NCBI GenBank assembly: GCA_963971535.1
Contig: OZ020585.1
Coordinates: 25,691,734-25,755,733 of the forward strand
DNA length: 64,000 nt
Source of the DNA: Notolepis coatsorum
Taxonomy: Eukaryota; Chordata; Actinopteri; Aulopiformes; Paralepididae
Direction of reading: 5' to 3'
Shown here piece by piece: positions 55,375 to 64,000 of this stretch. The stretch's first letter is position 1. Each line of letters begins with the position of its first letter. The notes below the pieces were generated by a model. It worked only from the letters and a program-made list of their open reading frames with translations. It was not told the origin of the DNA and did no database searches. Made by a program: the position numbers and the translations under genes.

Positions 55375-55669
55375 AACGTTAGGTTATGACTATAACCAAG
55401 TTCTGTTAGTTAGGGGCGATGCTTGGCATCGGACGGCCGCTGCAGCCCTTGTCCTCACCTTGTGGTGAAAGCTTGGGAAGGAGGAGAGCAGGTGACCACA
55501 CACCTGCTTATGAAGGTAAGCTGATGAGGGGTGTGGTCAGACTAATACTGGTATTAGAGGTACATTTGTGGTTTATTCAGTACGCGTGCACGTACGCGAG
55601 ATAGTGCAGTAGCGATGCCAAGCATCGCCCCTAACTAACAGAACTTGGTTATAGTCATAACCTAACGTT
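55375..55669. mobile_element. 295-bp MITE with perfect 57-bp TIRs
   Basis: 55375-55431 (aacgttaggttatgactata ...) and 55613-55669 are exact inverted copies. The interior half next to the right TIR is identical, inverted, to the left end of the 5-kb element. Each end also carries a small self-complementary ggttatgactataacc motif. Confidence 0.85.
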
Positions 55670-55839
55670 ACAGGCACAGAAACAGCCCATTGAGAACAGG
55701 ACTGAAACAGAGGGGTATAGAGACTACTCTCTAGAATGTTTAAATTTTTTCAGGAAAGAATCTTCAAAGACATGTTTAGGATACCTCAAATACCTATATT
55801 AACTTGTTGAAAAGGACTAAAATATGGGACCTTTAAATC

Positions 55840-58630
55840 ATTGTCCCAGAGGCTTAAAATGATGAAGGAAATTATGGTTTGCAAATCCTAACCAAGAGAA
55901 CACATAGGCGTCAATGTGTAATTTCAGAAGACGGCTGTTCCAACAATGACCTCCTCTCCCCTGTCCTCACCTTCCTCTTCAGCACTTATTTTATTTACTT
56001 CTTCTCACATGGATGCAGCAGTAAGCCATATCTCATACAAGCTCTCTTCAAATGAGCAGGCAAGTCTGTCAAACCAAAGCCTCGCCACACGCAATGTGAT
56101 TCATGGTGGGAGGAGTGTATTTAGAGACGGAGCATCTGATTGGCTTGAAAGGGAGCGGGTCTGTGATAATGACAGTCAAAGTTTGGTTGGCCGGCTTATT
56201 ATCGTGCATTATGGGACTTTGGCATTATTGATCGTACAACGTAAAGAGGGAAAATGTATCACATAAATATGATAATTATTGTATAATTGTATCTGGCAAC
56301 CCTGGACTGGAAGGTAGGCTAAAAAAGATAAGTTGAGGTTGCCCTCATTTTAAATGATGTAGAGTTACCTGCCAGTTAAAATTGTTAAAACACAGATGAA
56401 CATAAAGAGAAAAAGATCAGTACAACAGTTACACATCAATCAAATGAGGCAACAATAAAACCATAATACGAAAAACAATAAAATACAAGCAAAACAGATA
56501 AAACAGAAAGAAAACTATGGGAGGTTTACGATCATGGCCTTAAACTGTTCATAGGTCAGCAGAGAATAGACTTTAAGTAGATCATTCTAAGAAATTGGTG
56601 CCCTAAAACAGAAGGCTGACTTCCCAAGTTCAGACTGTGCACAAGGGACCTGAAGCATAAGCGTCATTTGAACGGGTTAGATAGAGTCCAAAGTTCCAAT
56701 CTAGCATCATGGCAAGGTGGTAGATTTCCAATAATGGCTTTATAGATAAACAAAATACCAATGAGCATTACGACCTATCTGCCAGAGAAGACCAATCCAC
56801 CTTATTAAATAACCCTCTGGGGTTGATGATGTTCAAAATGATATTAGAGCACTTGCATTATATATATTTTTAGAATATCTCCATGACACTGCATGCTAGC
56901 TGCTCCCTTTTTTTGGGATAGTTAGCTTACCATTGTAGCTTTCCAAAGAGCTTTTGGTTGTGATATCCCAGCCCGTCCAGATGTTCTGTAATCCAGCATG
57001 GAAAATCAGTGTCCTTTTGGAGAATTTATAATAACGAATAAATCCAATTGTGAATGTCTTCTGTGATAATTTATCCATGTATCCATGTTGAAAGCAGTTG
57101 CTGTTAGAGCAGCTAAACCCTATAGGCTACTGAGGGCAATATGTATCCCATTATGTATTAGTCGAGTTTCTCGACAAATCGGGGGCCATGTTGCTTGTTA
57201 CTGAGCTGATCGATGTGGACATGGCTAAGAGAGGAACATGAGACTCACTTTACCTAATTTGCTTTAATATGCATGTCAACCCAAGACAAGCTTGAGGGCA
57301 GCTGATTTTGGCAAAACTATGGCAAAACTTTTTGGACAAAAAAAATCCAAAATTGTTCATGATGTGTGTTGGCTAGCATGTTTATTTCTCTCGCCTGACT
57401 ACCAAGGCCTAGAGGAACAGGTTTCAAAAGCCAATTAAAGGTCTGGTTCACGATTGTTCTATGGGTGATGATTTCAATACAATTCAGAGAGGTTCAATTA
57501 AATACTTTTTTTTGTATTTATGGTCAAGTCCTAAGGTCCCCCTATAGGGGGACCCTGCTTGTCTTTATCATAAATCGATCAATAGAGACCGTATTAGATC
57601 CACAATTATCATATCATGGGGTATCATTGGAAAGCCACACTCATTGGCTACAACCCTGTGCAAAGATTTTCGAGATCGCCAAATGATTGACGGGGCTAGA
57701 GCCCCGGGAGTCGGGGGTGGTAATGTGTACTTTTGCGTACTTTGGGGCACGCCTCACATATCGGCATGTAACTCGAGAACCACTGAACGGATTTTGTCAC
57801 CTGAAAGGGCACTCGACAGGCAACAATTAGGTCTTTAATTATATCTATATATTGTATTAAAATAAATGCACACCCGAGCCACTAGAGGTCGGCAAAGTGG
57901 CATCACGAATCGTCCACATGTGGGCCCTTGGATGTTAAGAGGTTAATGTTAATGTTTTATTTTTTTATTTTTATTTTGCCAAGAGTAAAGACCATAACCC
58001 TATCAAAAACAGTAGTCAAAGTGTATATTTTCATTTTTACCGATGTTTTATACGATTTAATGGAAATACGAATTTATCGGAAAAATGCTAATTATCGTCA
58101 AACCGCAAGGAAATGACTAAATCCAGATTCAACCCTGCCATTGGAAAGCGGAGCATTTTCCCTATCCATAGATGTATGATTTGGCCATAATAAGGTCAAG
58201 GTCAAGTTCAAGGGCAAATATGAATTCATAATAAAAATCGATCATCATTTATTACTGTATCTACAAATCCTTCTGTTAATCATCTTCCCTTTATTAATTT
58301 GCTTAGATTTTTTTTTACACTTGATCTCAATAAGGTGGTGAATGAGCTCAGTGAGCGACCTCGGTTACGGCACAATTGTAACATGGTGTTATTCACCGGC
58401 ACAGATGCAAAAATAAATCATAATTTATATTCTCCTTTTCTTCATTACAATTTACTCAAGCCTAGTAACAGACACAATATGTCTGACACTGGAAATACAT
58501 ACCCCCAGGTCCCTAGATGTTCATAGATACCAAGAACATGCAAATTGACCTGGCAGAAGTGGAGCAATCTTCCATTTACTTAGGCATGTACCTTTAGGCG
58601 AAATAGGGCTACAGCTTAAAAGGTTACGGT
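55840..58630. other. No recognised gene; one 20-bp perfect palindrome
   Basis: AT-rich sequence. GGTCCCCCTATAGGGGGACC at 57535-57554 is a perfect palindrome. Several short frames have no recognisable domain. Confidence 0.35.
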
Positions 58631-58634
58631 CATC

Positions 58635-59870
58635 CCACACAAACTCTCTACTAAACTTCTCACTGTGGGTCTGACACCGGCTCTCTGTAACTGGGTGCTG
58701 AACTTTCTTACAAACAGGCCCCAGTCAGTCAGAGTCGGCAACTGGACATCAGGCACAAAGGTTCTAAGAACAGGGACCCCCCAGGGCTGCGTGCTGAGCC
58801 CCCTACTGTACACCCTCCTCACACACGACTGTGTGGCCTCCCAGAACAACACCAGTATCATCAAGTTTGCAGATGATACTACAGTTCATCTGCAAGATCA
58901 CTGGGGGAGCTGAGGAGGCGTACAGAAGGGAGGTGGCAGAACTGGTGGCCTGGTGTCAGGACAATAATCTCTCCTTGAACACAGACAAGACCAAGGAGAT
59001 GATTATTGACCCACGGAGGAGGAGTGTACAGTACACAGCTCTGTACATAGGTGAGACAAAGGTGGACAGGGTGAAAACCTTTAAATTCCTCGGTACCCAC
59101 ATCAGCGAGGACCTCACCTGGGCTCACAACACCCAACAGATAATAAAAAAAAACAGCAACGACTGTACTTCCTATGAAGGCTGAGAAAATGTGGCATGCC
59201 AACCAAAATTCTCAGCAACTTCTATAGAAGTACGGTTGAGAGTGTTCTTACCAGCTCAATCACGGTCTGGTATGGAAACTGCACTGCTAAGGACAGGAAA
59301 GCACTCCAGCGAGTGATTAAAACTACTCAATACATCTCTGGAGCAGCCTTCCCCTCACTACAGGACATTTACTCCACCAGGGCCACCAGGAGAGCACATA
59401 ACATCATTAAGGACAGTACACTACACACCCCCAACACAGACTCTTAAACCTCCTCAGGCTACAGGAGTCTGAAAGCCAGAACTACGAGACTGACAAACAA
59501 TTTCTACCCACAGGCCATCAGGCTGGTGTCCCCCCCCCCCCCCGGGAGACTGCCAGGCAGACACTGACTGCTGCTGTGACCTCACTGTCACCCTTCCCGA
59601 ACTATGACACTAAAGACACTTTAGTGCTGCTGTGACCCATTGTCACCTCCATTTTTATATTGTAAACACTGTGAATCGGAACGTGCAATGTTACTCACTG
59701 TGCCTTGTATATATATATCTTATATCCTTGTATTTAAATTGTAATTTTTTTTTTATTATTTATGTATTGTGTGATTTTGTGTGACTAGCAAAGTAAGATT
59801 TTCATTGTACGGCAAACTGTCTGTTTAACTGTGCACATTCAAACTATCTTGGATCTTGAATCTTGAATCG
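58635..59870 (+). pseudogene. Rex1/CR1-like LINE, 5'-truncated
   Basis: The peptide [50 protein letters not shown] (FADD at 58866-58877) and WCQDNNLSLNTDKTKEMIID is Rex1-type RT. It then continues in other frames (SNFYRSTVESVLTSSITVWY, FPSLQDIYSTRATRRAHNII). Frame changes occur near 58900, 59150 and 59440. The 3' UTR ends in cttgaatcttgaatc at about 59870. Dead copy, related to that at 45716-47095. Confidence 0.9.
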
Positions 59871-59899
59871 ATAGAGATGGACTTGACAAACACTCAATG

Positions 59900-60150
59900 A
59901 AGAGACAATATCATTAAAATTGGATAGGACAGAACAGGACCCAAATTCATCCCTGCGGAACACCCATTGTTACCGACAATAATTCAGATATAGGGTACTC
60001 CCAGACTTCACACACTGAACCAATCGCAGGCCTTACCATCAAAACCACTATTACATAACCTTTGTAAGATCAAAAGATGATCAACTGTATCAAATGCTTT
60101 TGACAGATCCACAAAAAGAGCAGCAAAATGTTTCTTATTGTCTAAAGTGT
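59900..60150 (-). pseudogene. L2/CR1-like LINE RT fragment (minus strand)
   Basis: The minus-strand translation gives AALFVDLSKAFDTVDHLLI (the first catalytic Asp region) and, downstream, VTMGVPQG. The second half recurs at 61505-61632. No intact frame. Confidence 0.75.
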
Positions 60151-60279
60151 TAGGAACCGGTTACAGGTAGGCTCAAATGCACAACACGAGAGACAGAGGA
60201 AAGTTCAAACCCGAAGGGCATTTAATAATACGTTGCAAAAAGTTTATGATCTGGCAACCCTCTCAGATCGATTTGAACC

Positions 60280-60615
60280 ATCTGCTCCTCTATTCAAGAA
60301 ACTAAACATTCTGACTGTGTCTGAGGTTAATATTTGTGTATATTTATGATCATCACAATCTACCAAATGGTATAACTTTTAATAGTTTTTTTTCTTTTAA
60401 TTCGGATGTTCATTCATATGTCACACGTCAGTCCAGGGACCTGCATACCTTATTGTGGTACTTCTCTTAGGCAGTTCTCAGTGAGGTATAGAGGGTCCAA
60501 TATTTGGAATGCAGCTGATCCTATGCTGAGGAAATCTCCATCTCTGCTTATTTTTAAAGCAAACTACAAAAAAATTCTCATATATGCTCAGAAATCAAGC
60601 AGTCCCCACATTTAA
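60280..60615 (+). pseudogene. LINE ORF2 C-terminal fragment
   Basis: The peptide PLFKKLNILTVSEVNI and, after frame loss, GTSLRQFSVRYRGSNIWNAA and FKANYKKILIYAQ is the usual tail of LINE ORF2. It is opposite in strand to the adjacent RT fragment, indicating inversion or a separate insertion. Confidence 0.7.
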
Positions 60616-60839
60616 TGTGTGTAGGTAGGTCGTTTTGTTTTTATTAGATTTAGCTGCTTTCCAAAATGTTGCAAGGTTTTCATAGGAGCAGGTATATAAT
60701 TATTTGATTTAGCTTTTCTCACAGCTGATGATGTGCATTTATTCCTAATTCTGTCTAAAAAAATGCCCAATGTGATGGGTCTCCAGAGCGTCTGGCAGGT
60801 GACTAGGCTCTATTCCTTGAATAAAACCGCTAGTTCAGA

Positions 60840-61420
60840 TGAAAACCAGTGAGTTACTGTCACAGGTGGACAGTGAATTCCATTCATTTATTTTGACTAA
60901 ATACTGTGAAATGCTGTTTGTCCAAGGTTTTGGGAACATTAACATTTACTTTTTGTGATGATCAAAGGCAGCTGAAACTGTGATGGACTAATTTGGGAAA
61001 GGTTGCAGGCTGTCATTTCTGTTTGGGATTGGTTGCTGTGTTTTTGTGCCTGCCCCTCTCTTCTCCTTCAGCTGTCACTCTGAACTTTCTTTTCAAGTTT
61101 GGAGATAAAACCAGAAAGGAAATATGGAATGTGAGACTGGTTCTAACAAGGATGCTAGATGGATATCTCCCCTCTACAACGTCACTCCAGCTTTTCTCCA
61201 ACCCAACCACCACAGAGCAGAAACCAGCGTGATGCCCTGGCTTGGGAATCAACTTTACTGCACCTCCCCAAGCTAAAGAGTGTCCTTCTCTGCTCACATG
61301 TTTGGTGTTGGATATTGAACTGTGAACAAAAGCCACTCATTCATTCCCCACGGAGGAAATGCAGGGTTTATCTTACCTCCAAGAGGCTGTTGAGGTGGCA
61401 CAACTAAACATGTCACTGCA
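60840..61420 (+). repeat. Dispersed repeat D4, copy 1
   Basis: Shares blocks in order with 61640-62130: gtcacaggt at the start, gattggttgctgtgtttttg, ctccttcagctgtc and ggatattgaactgtgaac. An unnamed repeat in direct orientation. Confidence 0.55.
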
Positions 61421-61504
61421 CATATTCTTATAGCCCAGTTAGTCGTGGAAACAACGTATATAATATGAGGGTGTTGAGGTTCTACATGCATTATCACACA
61501 ATTA

Positions 61505-61632
61505 CACCAGGCAAACCAAAATCCATCCCTGCGGGCTGCGGGACACCCATTGTTACCGAGAATTCAGACAGGGCACTCCCAGACTTCACACACTGAACCA
61601 ATCTCAGGCCTTTATATAAAATTTTAAAGACA
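61505..61632 (-). pseudogene. LINE RT fragment, second copy (minus strand)
   Basis: Matches the 59.94-60.05-kb part of the minus-strand RT (cacccattgttaccgaga, agacttcacacactgaacca) with a short internal duplication (ctgcgggctgcggg). Confidence 0.7.
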
Positions 61633-61639
61633 CTTTAAA

Positions 61640-62130
61640 ACTAGTGTCACAGGTCGATAGGACTTCCCTGCTATTGACTGTTATTTTTGTAACTGAACCA
61701 GTGTGAGCCCTTTTATTTGCCCCAGGTCGTGTGCAGGCACAGAGAAAACATTGCCATTGACTGTGATTAGGTTAACGTGGGACAGCTGAGTGGGAACTCA
61801 GACTATTGGGGGGAGGCTTCAGGCTGTATTTGTTCCCATGTGGATTGGCTGGTGTGTTTTTGTGTCTGCCTCTCTCCCCTCCCTTTGCTGTTCTTTCAAG
61901 CTTCCCTATGGGATCATGATGACATCATGGCCTAGCACCTGGATATGGACTGACATACTGGTTCCACGAGGACATCTCACAACAATGACACCGACCCCCT
62001 GCTATCTTCAATAACAGTTTTTTCAGCTTTGTCAACATTAAAAACAGCTACTTCCAATTCCAATATGTTGGTATTGGATGTTGAACTGTGAACGAATGAC
62101 AGCTTGACTGAAATCTAACAAGATTTCCAC
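61640..62130 (+). repeat. Dispersed repeat D4, copy 2
   Basis: Second direct copy of the block at 60840-61420 (gattggctggtgtgtttttg, ggatgttgaactgtgaac). Confidence 0.55.
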
Positions 62131-62153
62131 CGGTGACCTTTTTTGTTGTTGCA

Positions 62154-62174
62154 CCCCCCCCCCCCCCCCCCCCC
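62154..62174. repeat. Poly-C run, 21 nt
   Basis: Uninterrupted C run. No function seen. Confidence 0.9.
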
Positions 62175-62514
62175 TTCTCTAGTGATAACTAGTTTTCCTG
62201 GGCTAGCTGGGGCTAAATAGGCCTTCGGGAATAATTATCCCCCCCTCGTCCTTAGTAGCTGTCTCCCCCATGTTTGTGCCTTACAATTCCCCCACCGTTT
62301 GTTGTTTCAGTCACGTAAGATTAAACATCAGCTTCCCATTGTGTCTTCCCCCTGCTAGCGTACAGAGTAATGTGGGTGTGTTGTGAGCCTAGTTCACTGT
62401 GTAGCATTAGCCTAGATCCCTATGAGCATTACTTTGTACTGTGTGTTGGTGTGCAAAGTAGAGCAGTGAGTGTTTTTTTTTTTTTAAAGATTATGTTTTT
62501 AGTAGATTTGTATT

Positions 62515-62640
62515 GGCTTTATTGGACAAGTCCAGCAGAGAGGAAGGATGGGAGGAGATATGGGGGAAGGAGTCGAACCCGGGACGGCCGCGTTGCACCA
62601 CAGTGCGTTACGTGGTGCGCCACCCTGGCGCCCCGCAGTG
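62515..62640 (-). mobile_element. tRNA-like SINE head (minus strand)
   Basis: On the minus strand, ccagggtggcgcaccacgta carries an A-box-like motif and cccgggttcgactccttcc a B box. Downstream similarity to a mature tRNA is lost, so it is a SINE or pseudo-tRNA rather than a tRNA gene. Confidence 0.55.
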
Positions 62641-63370
62641 AGTGTTTTCATTGAGTGTTCCACCTTGAGGCCTTCTGGCTGACATAAACGTTACACCACC
62701 ACTACCTTAGTGACTAACCCTCGCTGCCCAAGTAGTGAGCATGATTCAGTAGGTAAGGCAAGGAGTTGCTCTTTTCCCTTCCCAATACTGCCACCTGTCC
62801 ACGAGAGGGCCCTCGACACCTCCTGTTTGGCGAGGGAGACAATTGGCTGCTCTCGCCCAGCTGCGAAAAAGGACATTTCCGATTTATTCTTTTTCTATCA
62901 AATATTTGTTCTTGCCTGTGACCTGTGACACTAGCACTGTACATCATTGAATAGGTCACACAATGGAGCATTTCTCCCTGCCTTGATCTCTTCACGTGCA
63001 TTCCCTTGAAGAGTATAATGGTTTTACCTGACTTTGTCAGCTGTGTTGCATAAATGATCGCATGCAGACACTGCCTCCTGCTATGTTACTGAATTCAAGA
63101 CTGCCTTTGAAGTAAATGTCAACGCTTGATAAATGTCAATACTCGTGGGCCAACACCATGTGGGTTACATGATATTCTACTACAACATGTGTAGGGGCGA
63201 TTGATTGAACATTCTCATGTGTATACCGACACCTAGAGGCTCTGATTTATTCTGTGATGATGTTTTTGAAAATTCTTTGAAAGTTCCAACCGCCACTGAA
63301 TCTCAAATGAGGAAGCTGCAGTGTTGTCTTCTGGGTAGAGAACAGGTGGAGTTTCACAAATATGCCTCCA
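62641..63370. other. No recognised feature
   Basis: Short frames on both strands without recognisable domains. Confidence 0.3.
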
Positions 63371-63476
63371 ATTGACCATATTCACACAGCGGGCATTTTG
63401 CTGCTCACTCAAGGTGGGAACAGGGTGGGGAAGAAAACAACCTGAGCAAAATGGCCGCCGTGTGAATATGGTCAAT
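63371..63476. repeat. Hairpin with about 32-bp arms
   Basis: 63371-63402 (attgaccatattcacacagc...) is repeated inverted at 63445-63476 with a few mismatches around a loop of about 42 nt. Confidence 0.75.
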
Positions 63477-63654
63477 GGCGCAGTAGCAGTGGGAACTGTG
63501 GTATAATATAATGTCCTCATGTAAATATACTCCCCTCTCCTGTGTCCCCCTTACCTGTGCCCCCCCCCCCTCTCTGTGGAATAAGACATTCCCCTCCCCT
63601 TTCTCCCCAAACCTGTACCCCCCCCCCCCCCCAATTGACCTATCAAATGGGACC

Positions 63655-63830
63655 ACACACCCCCCTTGTTGAACTATATAGGGCTCCTCCCGACCACAAT
63701 CGAGGTCTTCTCACCTGGGTCATTTCAGCTGATCACCTGGGGGAAGCCCTCAGCCATTCTCTCTATGTACTATTCTATCTGTTTGGTTAATAAACCTTGT
63801 TATTATCCAAACCTCGGTTGACTGAGAACA
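63655..63830 (+). promoter_or_regulatory. Possible LTR fragment with TATA-like and poly(A)-like signals
   Basis: The sequence ctatatagggctcctcc is followed about 110 bp later by ggttaataaaccttg, which resembles the promoter/poly(A) layout of a compact LTR. No second LTR or internal region is in the window, so this is weak. C-runs at about 63559-63570 and 63620-63632 lie upstream. Confidence 0.25.
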
Positions 63831-64000
63831 TTCTTCATCAGGATATCTACAAATATCCCACAGAACACTGTATTGTGTAGATAGGGCATGCACACTCTTG
63901 CTTTAATGTCTTTGAAAATGCCCACAAATGACCAAGTTGTCATTTCCAAGGTGGCCTCAGATACAGTATGTTCTATTGAACTGCAGCTTGAGTGAACAAA

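Larger units (their letters stand above)
50373..55377 (+). mobile_element. 5.0-kb non-coding element with perfect 42-bp TIRs and 5S-like sequences
   Basis: 50373-50414 (GTTCTGTATCGTTAGTGGCT...) is an exact inverted copy of 55336-55377. The interior is GC-rich and G/T-biased compared with the AT-rich flanks. It has many short frames but none with a recognisable domain, includes a 22-G run at 52764-52785, and carries 5S rRNA-like sequences at 53975-54093 and 54754-54846. Its first ~185 bp are shared, inverted, with the adjacent MITE (146 bp identical: 50395-50540 and 55478-55623). I recognise no transposase, so it looks non-autonomous despite its length. A diverged intron-containing transposase cannot be excluded. 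No target duplication was identified. Confidence 0.7.
49983..55836. mobile_element. TTAA-ended MITE split by a 5.3-kb insertion
   Basis: The left end TTAAAGGGCCCCTATTGTA and the right end (inverted) TTAAAGGTCCCATATTTTA match imperfectly. TTAA termini suggest a piggyBac-type element. Its own sequence is about 390 bp on the left and 165 bp on the right; everything between belongs to the inserted elements. Confidence 0.65.

Overview
This is a repeat-dense stretch of a vertebrate nuclear genome, most likely a teleost fish. The evidence is tRNA-headed SINEs, L2-like and Rex1/CR1-like LINE relics, hAT- and TTAA-type MITEs, very long di- and trinucleotide microsatellites, 5S rRNA-like sequence, and no operon-like packing of genes. 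I recognise no complete host gene. Two short stretches look like host exons: a terminal exon with 3' UTR and AATAAA at 707-1608 (+), and an internal exon at 8217-8380 (-). Neither could be assigned to a family.

Layout: 0-9 kb holds the possible exons, a LINE relic, a long-TIR MITE, two SINE copies and large (TG)n, (CA)n and 16-bp minisatellite arrays. 9-19 kb holds the 3' ends of L2-like LINEs with an (ATT)n tail, a 23-bp minisatellite, and foldback and TIR elements. 19-32 kb holds duplicated dispersed repeats, a SINE inserted in a SINE, a SINE subfamily whose tRNA-like head contains a near-perfect hairpin, and a Gypsy integrase relic split by a small TIR element.

32-43 kb is the clearest part. 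One 27-bp minisatellite has been hit by three unrelated transposons, each leaving the target duplication expected of its class: a 370-bp TA-flanked MITE, a 696-bp hAT element (8-bp duplication) that keeps the tail of its transposase, and a 9.15-kb BEL/Pao LTR retrotransposon (5-bp duplication). The BEL/Pao element has near-identical LTRs, a tRNA-Tyr primer site, a gag ORF and a 1429-codon ORF carrying zinc knuckles, protease, RT, RNase H, integrase and the C-terminal domain. Its gag and pol frames are separated by one step.

43-50 kb and 56-64 kb are LINE and SINE debris with short hairpins. At 49.98-55.84 kb a TTAA-ended MITE is interrupted by an unusual 5.0-kb, GC-rich element (50373-55377) with perfect 42-bp inverted ends. 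It has no convincing coding sequence but contains at least two 5S rRNA-like sequences. A 295-bp MITE with perfect 57-bp TIRs lies against its right end and shares a 146-bp identical block, in inverted orientation, with its left end. I regard this 5S-bearing parent/derivative pair as the best candidate for something undescribed.

The labels SINE-A, SINE-B and SINE-C used below are local to this annotation.
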